Shown here one piece after another: positions 26,258 through 33,337 of a DNA stretch of 39,881 nt. The stretch lies in the NCBI GenBank assembly GCA_017302655.1, contig JAFLDE010000031.1, positions 1 through 39,881 of the forward strand. Reading direction: 5' to 3'. The notes under the pieces were generated by a model, which did no database searches, was not told the origin of the DNA, and saw only the letters and a list, made by a program, of their open reading frames with translations. Every line of letters starts with the position of its first letter. The stretch's first letter is position 1. Position numbers and translations under genes: made by a program. The DNA is from Burkholderiales bacterium (GTDB taxonomy: Bacteria; Pseudomonadota; Gammaproteobacteria; Burkholderiales; Burkholderiaceae_C).

Positions 26258-28609
26258 CTAGGGCAGGTACTTGGCGCGTTCGCCAGCGTCCCAAAGGCCC
26301 CATTGCGTCCCCACCTCGCCCTCCTGATGGCGCTTCCAGGGCTCATCAAAGGACGAGAAATAAAAGAGCTTCACGCCCTCGCGGCGTCCCCAATGCTGGA
26401 CGTCAATGAAGTAGCGCATGGCGTTGTCGGCAGAGGGCACCGCCTCGCCCACGGGCTGGCCGCCGCTGGGCCAACCGGTCTCGGTGACGACGACCCGCTG
26501 GCCCTCCCGGGCCACGGCCTTCACCAGCGCATGCATGCGTTGGAGATAGGCGGCGGCCTGGTCGATGGCGATGCCTTCCCAGAAGGGGTAGCAGTTGGGC
26601 AGCAGCACATCGCAGGCCGCGACCAGCTGGGGGCGCTCCAGGAACTGGTAGTAGGCATCGACGCAGCCGACCTCGACGTGCTCGGGAACCGCGGCCTTCA
26701 CACGGGCGATCAGGGCGAGCAACTCGGCTTCGGGCAGGTCGCCGCGCAGCAGCACCTCGTTGCCGACAACGGCGATGTCGACGGCGCCGCCGCGGGCGAG
26801 TTGGATGAGGCTTTCGATTTCGCGCTCGTTGCGCGCGCGGTCGCTGCTCACCCAGGCACCGACCATGGTCTTCAAGCCCTTCTCGCGCGCCAGGCGCGGC
26901 GTCCACTCATGGCCCTCGGTGCAGGAGAAGGAGCGCACCCAGCGCACGTGCAGGGCGATGAGGTCCAGGCGTCGGTGGATCTGCGTCTCGCTGACCGCAT
27001 CGCCAGCCTTCTGCCCTTGCGTGTAGGCGCTGAAGCACAGGCCGTAGAGGCCGGCCTTCAAGGTCTCCGCGTGCAGTGTTCGCAGTTCGGCGCCATGCGT
27101 GTCCATCAAGGGCGTGCGTTCGACACTGGGCAGCAGCAGGGCATGCTCCGACAGCCAGGGCCGTGCCGTGGCCGAGCCCGGTGCTGCCACGGAGGCTGTT
27201 TGCTTGCGGCGCTCCAACTCCTTGTGCACCTCCACGGCGCGGGCCTCGTCGAGGTCGTAGCTGCGCATGATCCACATCGCCAGCAGGGTGCCGAAGATGG
27301 GGACACCGGAGTAGAAAAGGCGCAGGCCGTCCACCGCGCCCGCCGGTTGCGTGGCGGCGCCCGGGGTGAAGGCCACCAGGCTCATGATGGCGCCGCTGAG
27401 CAGGCCGGCGATGGCGAAGCCGAACTTCACCATCCACCAGTAGATGGCGCCGAAGATGCCCTCGCGGCGCTTGCCGGTGGCGAGCTCGTCGAGGTCGCAG
27501 ACGTCGGCGGTCATCGACATCATCAGCGTGAACAAACCGCCGATGCCGAACGAGAAGAAGGGCAGGGCGAACAGGAACATCCAGGGCTTGCCCGGCACCA
27601 TCAGCAGCCACAGCAGGATGTAGCCGAGGATGGAAATGCCCTGCGACAGCATGAAGGCGTTCTTCTTGCCCATGTGACGCGACATCCAGGCCACGGTGGG
27701 GATGACCGCAAAGGTGGTGATGAGCGCACCGACGCTGCCGAACAGGGTGGGCCAGATCCAGGCAGCGCCGGTGTCTCCGTTGAACAGGTGGTAGACGACG
27801 ATGAAGAAGGAGAACGCCGCCACCGTGTTGAAGGCGTTGAAGATGAGGAAGGTGGCGAAGCACAGCTTGCGGAAGGGTCGCGAGCTGAAGGCGTCCTTGA
27901 AGCCGGCAAGGATCTCGCGCATGCCGCCGCCGAAGTTCGCCCAGGTCAGCGGCACCAGTTGTTGATCGTTCAGGCTGGAGCGACGGGGCAAGAACAGCGC
28001 CGGCACCATGGCCAGGAGCATGCAGATCACGCCCACCCAGACCGACAGGGTGCGGGTGGCGGTGTCGGCGTTCTCGAACCAGCTCTTGTCGTACATCACC
28101 ACCCAGAACCAGGGCGCGATCACCCACGCCCACTGGCCGATCCACTGCGCCACGGCCATGATGCTGGTGCGCTCGTGGAAGTCGTCGCTCATCTCGTAGC
28201 CCATGGCCACGTAGGGAATGCTGAAGAGCGTGAGGCCTGTGTAGAACACCAGGCTCCAGAGCAGGAAGTAGACGAAGTTGTAGGGGATGCCATCGGCCCG
28301 ATCCAACTGCCACATGGCGACGAAGGACAGCCCCATCACCACGGCCCCGATGAACACATAGTGCGCGCGCCGGCCCCAGCGCGAGCGGGTGTTGTCGGAG
28401 ATGAAACCCATGATCGGGTCGGTCACCGAATCGAACACGCGCGGCAGGAAGAAAAGGATGCCCCACATCCAGGCCGGAAAGCCAAGGTCCTGCACCAGCA
28501 CCACCATGAAGATGCCGAGGGCGGCGGGGAACATCTGGTTGGCGAGCATGCCCAGGCCGAAGGCGACCTTGTGGCGGAAAGGGACCTTGTGGGCTGGTGC
28601 TGTGGACAT
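26258..28609 (-). CDS. GPH-type sugar transporter fused in frame to a GH17 glucanase domain
   Basis: One 783-residue frame encodes two whole proteins. Residues about 1-470 are a glycoside-pentoside-hexuronide:cation symporter of the MelB/MFS type with some 12 helices, including the signature DPIMGFISDNTRSRWGRR and ending in the typical YDLDEARAVEVHKELERRKQ. A Pro/Ala-rich linker (about 470-500) leads to a GH17 domain starting GLYGLCFSAYTQGQKAGD, with acid/base Glu618 (VVGNEVLLRG) and nucleophile Glu710 (TETGWPSGG). Met502 could start the GH17 part, but no Shine-Dalgarno-like sequence precedes it. GPH carriers have cytoplasmic C-termini, so the glucanase should face the cytoplasm. It follows GH30 by 20 bases. 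Confidence 0.9.
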   Translation of the reverse strand: MSTAPAHKVPFRHKVAFGLGMLANQMFPAALGIFMVVLVQDLGFPAWMWGILFFLPRVFDSVTDPIMGFISDNTRSRWGRRAHYVFIGAVVMGLSFVAMWQLDRADGIPYNFVYFLLWSLVFYTGLTLFSIPYVAMGYEMSDDFHERTSIMAVAQWIGQWAWVIAPWFWVVMYDKSWFENADTATRTLSVWVGVICMLLAMVPALFLPRRSSLNDQQLVPLTWANFGGGMREILAGFKDAFSSRPFRKLCFATFLIFNAFNTVAAFSFFIVVYHLFNGDTGAAWIWPTLFGSVGALITTFAVIPTVAWMSRHMGKKNAFMLSQGISILGYILLWLLMVPGKPWMFLFALPFFSFGIGGLFTLMMSMTADVCDLDELATGKRREGIFGAIYWWMVKFGFAIAGLLSGAIMSLVAFTPGAATQPAGAVDGLRLFYSGVPIFGTLLAMWIMRSYDLDEARAVEVHKELERRKQTASVAAPGSATARPWLSEHALLLPSVERTPLMDTHGAELRTLHAETLKAGLYGLCFSAYTQGQKAGDAVSETQIHRRLDLIALHVRWVRSFSCTEGHEWTPRLAREKGLKTMVGAWVSSDRARNEREIESLIQLARGGAVDIAVVGNEVLLRGDLPEAELLALIARVKAAVPEHVEVGCVDAYYQFLERPQLVAACDVLLPNCYPFWEGIAIDQAAAYLQRMHALVKAVAREGQRVVVTETGWPSGGQPVGEAVPSADNAMRYFIDVQHWGRREGVKLFYFSSFDEPWKRHQEGEVGTQWGLWDAGERAKYLP

Positions 28610-28629
28610 AACGTTCTTCTTTTTGGGTC

Positions 28630-29991
28630 TCAGCGCCAGTAGGTGGCGATGGAGTGAGCGGGGAGGTCGGCGGCGTGCGGCGCACCGTCGATGGCGAGCG
28701 AGAACGCGATGTCGTGGTCACTGCGGTTCAGCACCACCACGGCCACGCGCCCGTCAGGGTTCACGAAGGCGGTGCACTCCAGCGCCTCGCGCGTGGCGGC
28801 GGCCAGCACGCGCTGGGCGCCGGGCTGGATGAAGCGCGCGAAGTGGCCGAGCGCGGCGAAGGAACTTTGCGCATGCAGGCCGTCCTCGTCGGGCACGGCC
28901 AGGAAGGGCGCGCTGCAGAAATTGCCGACATGGTTCGGACCGCCCTGTTCGTCAAGCAGCAGGTTCCAGTCGATCCAGCCCACCGTCCAGCGGTTCAGGT
29001 CGTTGAGGATCGAGCGGGCATAGCGCTCGGCCAGTTCCCAGCGGCCCCAGTGCGGCCCGCCTTCCTGGCAGCCTTCCGTGAAGAGCAGTTGCTTGTCGGG
29101 CCAGGCGTCGTGCACCAGCTGCACATGCTCGAAGTGGTCCTCGAGGTACCAGTGGAAGCCCGTTCCCCAAACGTACTTCGCAGCCTCCGGGTCGCCGTAC
29201 ATCACGCTGGCGCGCTCGACCATGGCGTCGCGGTTGTGATCCCAGACAACGATCCGAACGCGCGCCAGGCCGGCGGCATGCAAGGCCGGCCCCAGGTGGT
29301 CGCGCACGAAGTTGCGCTCTTCCTCGGCGGAGTAGAGGCAGGAGTCCCAGCGCTGCCGGGCCTCGGGCTCGTTCTGCACCGACACGCCCCAGACCGGCAC
29401 ACCCTCCGCCTCATAGGCCTGGATGAACTTCACGTAGCACTGCGCCCAGGCGGCCGCGCACTCGGGCTTCAAGCGACCGCCGTCGTTCATGCGGCCGCTG
29501 TCCTTCATCCAGGCGGGCGGGCTCCAAGGGGAGACGAGCAGCTTGAGCGCTCGCCCGGCAACCGTTTGCGCCGCCTTGATCATCGGAAGCAAGGCCTCGC
29601 GGTCGCGGTCGATGCTGAAGCTGGCGAGATCGATGTCCCCTGGTTCGTCCGCGTGAGCGTAGTTCCCCAGGGCGAAGTCGCAGCTGTTCATATGCACGCG
29701 GCACATCAGGTAGCCGTGGCCCTCGACCGGGTCGAAGTACTCGCGCAGCAGGCGCTGCTGCTGGGCATCGGACAGCTTCAACCAAGTGGTCGCTGCGGCC
29801 TCGGTGAAGGCGCCCCCGAAGCCTTCCAGGCGCTGGAACCTGCGTGTCGTGTCCACCCACAGGCGGATGGGTGCGACGCCGTGGGCGCCCCTCTCTGGGT
29901 TGGGAGGGAGGGGCGATTGCGGCGTCAGTCGCAGTTCCTGTCCGTGCCGGGCGTCCCTTGCGCTGAGCACCCAGTTCAAGACCTCGCTCAT
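28630..29991 (-). CDS. GH30 family beta-glucosidase/beta-1,6-glucanase, signal-less
   Basis: The 453-residue protein has an N-terminal strand region, then FQRLEGFGGAFTEAAA, LLVSPWSPPAWMKDSG, the acid/base Glu208 in VSVQNEPE and the nucleophile Glu306 in LLFTEGCQ, with a C-terminal beta domain ending SIATYWR. This is the GH30_1/GH30_3 pattern; in marine laminarin degraders GH30 enzymes remove beta-1,6 side branches. No signal peptide is visible. The ATG shares one base with the stop of the upstream GH17 lipoprotein gene (TGATG), so a signal cannot be hidden upstream. Subfamily and linkage preference are inferred. Confidence 0.92.
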   Translation of the reverse strand: MSEVLNWVLSARDARHGQELRLTPQSPLPPNPERGAHGVAPIRLWVDTTRRFQRLEGFGGAFTEAAATTWLKLSDAQQQRLLREYFDPVEGHGYLMCRVHMNSCDFALGNYAHADEPGDIDLASFSIDRDREALLPMIKAAQTVAGRALKLLVSPWSPPAWMKDSGRMNDGGRLKPECAAAWAQCYVKFIQAYEAEGVPVWGVSVQNEPEARQRWDSCLYSAEEERNFVRDHLGPALHAAGLARVRIVVWDHNRDAMVERASVMYGDPEAAKYVWGTGFHWYLEDHFEHVQLVHDAWPDKQLLFTEGCQEGGPHWGRWELAERYARSILNDLNRWTVGWIDWNLLLDEQGGPNHVGNFCSAPFLAVPDEDGLHAQSSFAALGHFARFIQPGAQRVLAAATREALECTAFVNPDGRVAVVVLNRSDHDIAFSLAIDGAPHAADLPAHSIATYWR

Positions 29992-31742
29992 CAGCGCGAC
30001 CAATGCAGCCCGTCGATGCGAATCGCGGGCAGACCCGTTTGGTTCAGGGGCTTGCCGGTGAAGCTGAACCGATCCGCCACGATGAAGCGAAAGTTCACGT
30101 AGCGGAGGTCCAGCTTCGGATTGGCTGCGGTGAAGGCCGAGATGGGAATGGACACCTCGCACCAGCCGTTGTTGTTGCAGTAGCCGTAGTCTCCGGGGCC
30201 GATCTGCAGGAAGGCCTCCTGGATGTCGCGGTCCTCCGTGTCGGTGCTGATGCCAACCTCGATCTTGCCCGGGTAGCCATCGCTGCGCACTTGGAAATTC
30301 AGCCGGCCGCCGCTGAAGTTGGACAGGTTGTCGAGCACGCCGCTGCCCGAGTAATGGAACAGGCCCCACCCGAAGTCCACCGGGTTCGGGCTGATCTCGA
30401 AGTGCACGCCGCCGTCGGGGGAGTTGACGCCCAGGGTCTCGCGGTATCCGGTCAGCGCGAAGGGATCCCAGCGCAGGCCGGTGGCGCGCTGCTCGCCGGA
30501 CACGGCCGTGTTGGCGAACAGGGTGTAGCGCGCTGCGGTGATGGCCGGATTCAAGGTCGGTGGAACCCATTTCACAGCGTCGGCCAAGGTGTAGTTGCCG
30601 GCTTCGCAGGCCCAGGTGACGCCGCAGGTGCCCAGGGCCTGAACGACGTAGCGGGCTTCCCGCCTTGCGTTGAACAAGCCCCAGCCATCGTCGCCTTGCT
30701 TCCAAGGTTCGTCGAAAGCCTGGAAGTAGAAGATCGCCTTCGGGCCTTGCACGTCCTTGCGGCCATCCTGCACCCAGGTTTGCAGACCCTCGAAGAACAT
30801 GCGCTGGTTCACGGGGTGGGCGCGGAAGGCCAGGGTGGGGCCGCCGGCCGTGTCCACGGCCGCCCAGCCGGTCTCGCCGATGACCATGGGCAGATGTCCG
30901 AGGTTCAGCTTCACCAAGCCGGCGCGCGCGTCTTCGAACTGCTTTTTCGCCTCGGTCAGGGTGGCGTCGATCATGGCCTTGGCGCGGCCGGATTCGGGAG
31001 CGTTCTTCTGCCGCCAGTCGTACTTGGTGCTGTTGTAGAAGGTGTCGAGGAAGGGGTAGACATGCACGGCGGCGTAGTCCACCGTCGCGGCCACTTCCTT
31101 GTTGACGTTGGCCCACATCAACCAGTTGTCGTTGGTGGTGACCGGCTGCGAGATGGCGGCGCGTACCTTGCGCAGGTAGCCGGCCATCACGAGCGGATCG
31201 ACCTTGTGCGTGGACCACTCCACCATGGTTTCGTTGCCCACGCTCACCGCGAGCACGATGTCCTTGTAGGCATTGGCCAGGCGGATGCAGGCGTCCAGTT
31301 CCGCTTGGTTGTCGGCTTCGGCCGCTGCGTTCGGCACCGGATTGGGATAGGCGCCCAATTGCACCTTGAGATCGAGCCTGTTGTCCTTGATCACCTGCAG
31401 CACGGTCTCGGCGAAGGCGCGGCTCGAGAACAGGCGGATGGTGCCGATGCCCGTGGCCTGGATGAGGCGCAGGTCCTCCAGCACGTTGGCCGGGGTGATG
31501 ACTTCGCGGCTCAGTTCGGACTCGTTGCGTGAGGTGCGGTAGGGCGAGTAGTTGACGGAGGCGCGGGTGATGAAGGCCTGGGGCAATTCGCGGCGGTCGC
31601 TTTGCGACACCGCGCTGGGCGTGTAGCCGCCGGCACCGCCACCGCCACATCCGGCCAGAGGGGTGGCCAGGATGGCCGCGATGGCCAGGCAGAGCGGACG
31701 CTTGATCGCGTACAGGGATGCAAAGGGCGAGGTGGAGTTCAT
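29991..31742 (-). CDS. GH17 lipoprotein with a C-terminal binding-type domain
   Basis: The 583-residue protein has a lipoprotein signal ending LATPLAGC with Cys32, followed by a Gly-rich tether. The GH17 barrel spans about 55-375: ASVNYSPYRTSR, IRLFSSRAFAETVLQVI, acid/base Glu171 in VSVGNETMVEW and nucleophile Glu290 in VIGETGWAAVD, closing with FYFQAFDEPWK and GWGLFN. Residues about 380-583 form a separate beta-rich domain with FEISPNPVDFGWGLFHYSGS and LDLRYVNFRFIV, resembling a carbohydrate-binding module; the family is not recognised. The residue after the lipobox Cys is Gly, so outer-membrane sorting is likely. It is the second gene after the porin, 15 bases downstream. Confidence 0.92.
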   Translation of the reverse strand: MNSTSPFASLYAIKRPLCLAIAAILATPLAGCGGGGAGGYTPSAVSQSDRRELPQAFITRASVNYSPYRTSRNESELSREVITPANVLEDLRLIQATGIGTIRLFSSRAFAETVLQVIKDNRLDLKVQLGAYPNPVPNAAAEADNQAELDACIRLANAYKDIVLAVSVGNETMVEWSTHKVDPLVMAGYLRKVRAAISQPVTTNDNWLMWANVNKEVAATVDYAAVHVYPFLDTFYNSTKYDWRQKNAPESGRAKAMIDATLTEAKKQFEDARAGLVKLNLGHLPMVIGETGWAAVDTAGGPTLAFRAHPVNQRMFFEGLQTWVQDGRKDVQGPKAIFYFQAFDEPWKQGDDGWGLFNARREARYVVQALGTCGVTWACEAGNYTLADAVKWVPPTLNPAITAARYTLFANTAVSGEQRATGLRWDPFALTGYRETLGVNSPDGGVHFEISPNPVDFGWGLFHYSGSGVLDNLSNFSGGRLNFQVRSDGYPGKIEVGISTDTEDRDIQEAFLQIGPGDYGYCNNNGWCEVSIPISAFTAANPKLDLRYVNFRFIVADRFSFTGKPLNQTGLPAIRIDGLHWSR

Positions 31743-31757
31743 GGGCAGACCTCGGAC

Positions 31758-33101
31758 TCAGAACTTGTAGTTGGCTTCGAACGACACCCAGTGGCCTTTC
31801 CTGGCCACGCGGGAGTCGATGTTCGAGAAGGCGTCATGCGCCGGCATGCTCAGCGGCGCGAGACCTTTGCGGCCGTAGTGGACGGCATTGAGCGCTGCAG
31901 AGGCCGTCAGGCCATTGCCGAAGTCATAGCGTGCGCCCAAGCTTCCGAACAGGGCCGTGTTGCTCTGTCCCCGTTCGCGCGGGTTGGCGGTGCTTGCTTC
32001 GCCCAGGTAGGTCACGCCCGCATAGGCCTGCCACTCGCGGTTGATGTACTTGCGCAGGCCCAGCATGAGGTCCGTGCTTCGGGCCGAGTAGCCGGGGTTG
32101 GCCACGCCCTTGGCGTCGACGGCGCCCCAGTTGACGTTGAAGGGGTTGTTCCACTCGGCTTGTGCGCCTTGGGTGAGGGCTACGGCGTAGGCACCGCTCC
32201 AGCGGTTCACGCGCAGGCCGGCCGACACCTCGTACTCGCTGCCGATCTGGTACTTCGTCAGCAGCATGAAGATGCCTTGGCTGTTGCCATTCAGCAGCGC
32301 GTCGTCGCGGTCGGGGAAGTAGGTCAGGCCTTTGAAGGCCGTCTTCGCAAAGGCGGCCGGTGCGCTGTTCTTGCCCGACTGCGCGACTGCCTCGATGACC
32401 CAGGGACCCTGGCCCCACAGCGCCCAGAGCTCAAAGAACTCGGGCTTGTTGCGCTTCCAGCGGGTGTCTCCTTGCGCATAGGTGCCCTCCAGCACCAGGT
32501 TGCCATCCATCACGTAGAGCTCACGGGACGTGTAGCGCAGCGCGTGGGTGAGGATCCCGTAGGCCGCGCCGGAGTCGCTGAAGACGGTCTGGCCGACGTC
32601 CGAGGCATAGGGCGAATCCGGTCGGTTCCAACCGCGCGAGACGAAATTGCCGATCACCAAGGAGCCGTAGTACTCATGCTTCAGCGTTGCGCTGCGTTCA
32701 TAGACGACGCCTGGCAGGTCCGGGTCGCCATCGCGCCAGCGCTGAGCGAACGCCGCGCTGAACTTGAAGCCTTGTGGCAAGTCGAAGTTGGCAGCCAAGG
32801 TGGGCTGCACCTGGATGCCACGCTGGGTCTTGCTACCAAATTCCTTGCCGAACACGATGTCATCGGCCCAGATGAACTGACGCGCGGCGTCTGGATCGCG
32901 TTGGCAGCGCTCGCAGTGGTTGCTGACGCGTGATGCATAGGCCTTGACGAACCCCGTCAGGCTGAAGGGGCCGTACTCAAACGCCTGGGTTTCCGACGCG
33001 AGGCCAAGCAGCGCCGTGGCCATCGCGATGGGCATGAGTCGACCCCTGGGACCTGAGAAGAAGTCAGCGGCGCGAGCGCGTGGAAGAACTACTTTCGACA
33101 T
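31758..33101 (-). CDS. Outer-membrane porin-like beta-barrel protein
   Basis: The 447-residue protein has a signal peptide whose core is MPIAMATALLGLASETQAFE, placed behind a 22-residue basic extension; a start at the second Met is possible. The mature part is a run of alternating strands (YAGVTYLG, FGSLGARYDF, WVSFEANYKF) ending in Phe, the outer-membrane sorting residue. It contains NHCERCQRD near the mature N-terminus. I do not recognise a named family; layout resembles carbohydrate-selective or DUF-type porins. As first gene of the minus-strand unit it is controlled by the promoter and operator at 33129-33174. It is the only outer-membrane channel in the locus, so it is the likely entry route for glucan oligosaccharides. 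Confidence 0.82.
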   Translation of the reverse strand: MSKVVLPRARAADFFSGPRGRLMPIAMATALLGLASETQAFEYGPFSLTGFVKAYASRVSNHCERCQRDPDAARQFIWADDIVFGKEFGSKTQRGIQVQPTLAANFDLPQGFKFSAAFAQRWRDGDPDLPGVVYERSATLKHEYYGSLVIGNFVSRGWNRPDSPYASDVGQTVFSDSGAAYGILTHALRYTSRELYVMDGNLVLEGTYAQGDTRWKRNKPEFFELWALWGQGPWVIEAVAQSGKNSAPAAFAKTAFKGLTYFPDRDDALLNGNSQGIFMLLTKYQIGSEYEVSAGLRVNRWSGAYAVALTQGAQAEWNNPFNVNWGAVDAKGVANPGYSARSTDLMLGLRKYINREWQAYAGVTYLGEASTANPRERGQSNTALFGSLGARYDFGNGLTASAALNAVHYGRKGLAPLSMPAHDAFSNIDSRVARKGHWVSFEANYKF

Positions 33102-33128
33102 GGATCGAGCACCCTTGGCGTGGAGAAG

Positions 33129-33144
33129 GTGAAAGCGCTTTCAC
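33129..33144. promoter_or_regulatory. LacI-family operator of the porin unit
   Basis: GTGAAAGCGCTTTCAC is a perfect 16-bp palindrome containing the same 14-bp core as the other two sites. It directly abuts the -10 hexamer of the porin promoter on its downstream side and so covers the transcription start. It lies 28 bases upstream of the porin start. Confidence 0.88.
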
Positions 33145-33174
33145 AGAATAGTGGGCGATAGGCCTGCCAGTCAA
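33145..33174 (-). promoter_or_regulatory. Sigma-70 promoter of the porin unit
   Basis: On the minus strand, -35 TTGACT (33174-33169) and -10 TATTCT (33150-33145) are separated by 18 bases. The -10 runs straight into the operator palindrome, a classic repressible layout. Confidence 0.8.
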
Positions 33175-33189
33175 CGTTTTGGCGCCCGT

Positions 33190-33267
33190 GTTTACCCTCG
33201 CGCACCTCTCGCATCTGCGAGCCGACTTGTGCGGTCCACCTGCGGCATTGCCATCACTAGGGTAAAC
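33190..33267. repeat. Inverted repeat GTTTACCCT ... AGGGTAAAC between the two operators
   Basis: GTTTACCCT at 33190-33198 and its exact reverse complement AGGGTAAAC at 33259-33267 lie 60 bases apart inside the divergent porin/GH81 control region. The arms are too far apart for an ordinary hairpin and too specific to dismiss. They could be two sites for a second regulator. Confidence 0.5.
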
Positions 33268-33279
33268 GCCAGAACACGC

Positions 33280-33293
33280 TGAAAGCGCTTTCA
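33280..33293. promoter_or_regulatory. LacI-family operator upstream of GH81
   Basis: TGAAAGCGCTTTCA is identical to the sites at 17980 and 33130. It lies 44 bases upstream of the GH81 start. A -35-like TTGCCA occurs at 33248-33253, but the hexamer next to the operator (AACACG) is a poor -10, so this promoter may be weak or need help. Its centre is 150 bases from the porin operator. Confidence 0.82.
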
Positions 33294-33337
33294 TCAACAA
33301 TGGTCTGGCAGGTCAAGACTGCGCACTGGGGACATCG

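Noticed and set aside
22893-26261. A 1,122-codon open frame on the plus strand opposite the phosphorylase-like gene
   Set aside because: It is a Gln/Ala/Arg-rich shadow with no domain pattern, while the minus strand shows clear GH94-clan motifs throughout.
26258-27106. Treating the GH17 part of the transporter fusion as its own gene starting at Met502
   Set aside because: The frame is continuous with the carrier and no Shine-Dalgarno-like sequence precedes that ATG. It remains a formal alternative.
26213-28642. An 809-codon plus-strand frame opposite the transporter fusion
   Set aside because: It is His/Glu/Gly-rich with no recognisable motif; the opposite strand encodes helices and GH17 catalytic motifs.
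28630-31650. A 1,006-codon minus-strand frame that would extend GH30 far upstream
   Set aside because: The part upstream of 29991 is out of frame with the GH17 lipoprotein and reads as low-complexity shadow. The TGATG junction at 29991 marks separate genes, so this is not a fusion.
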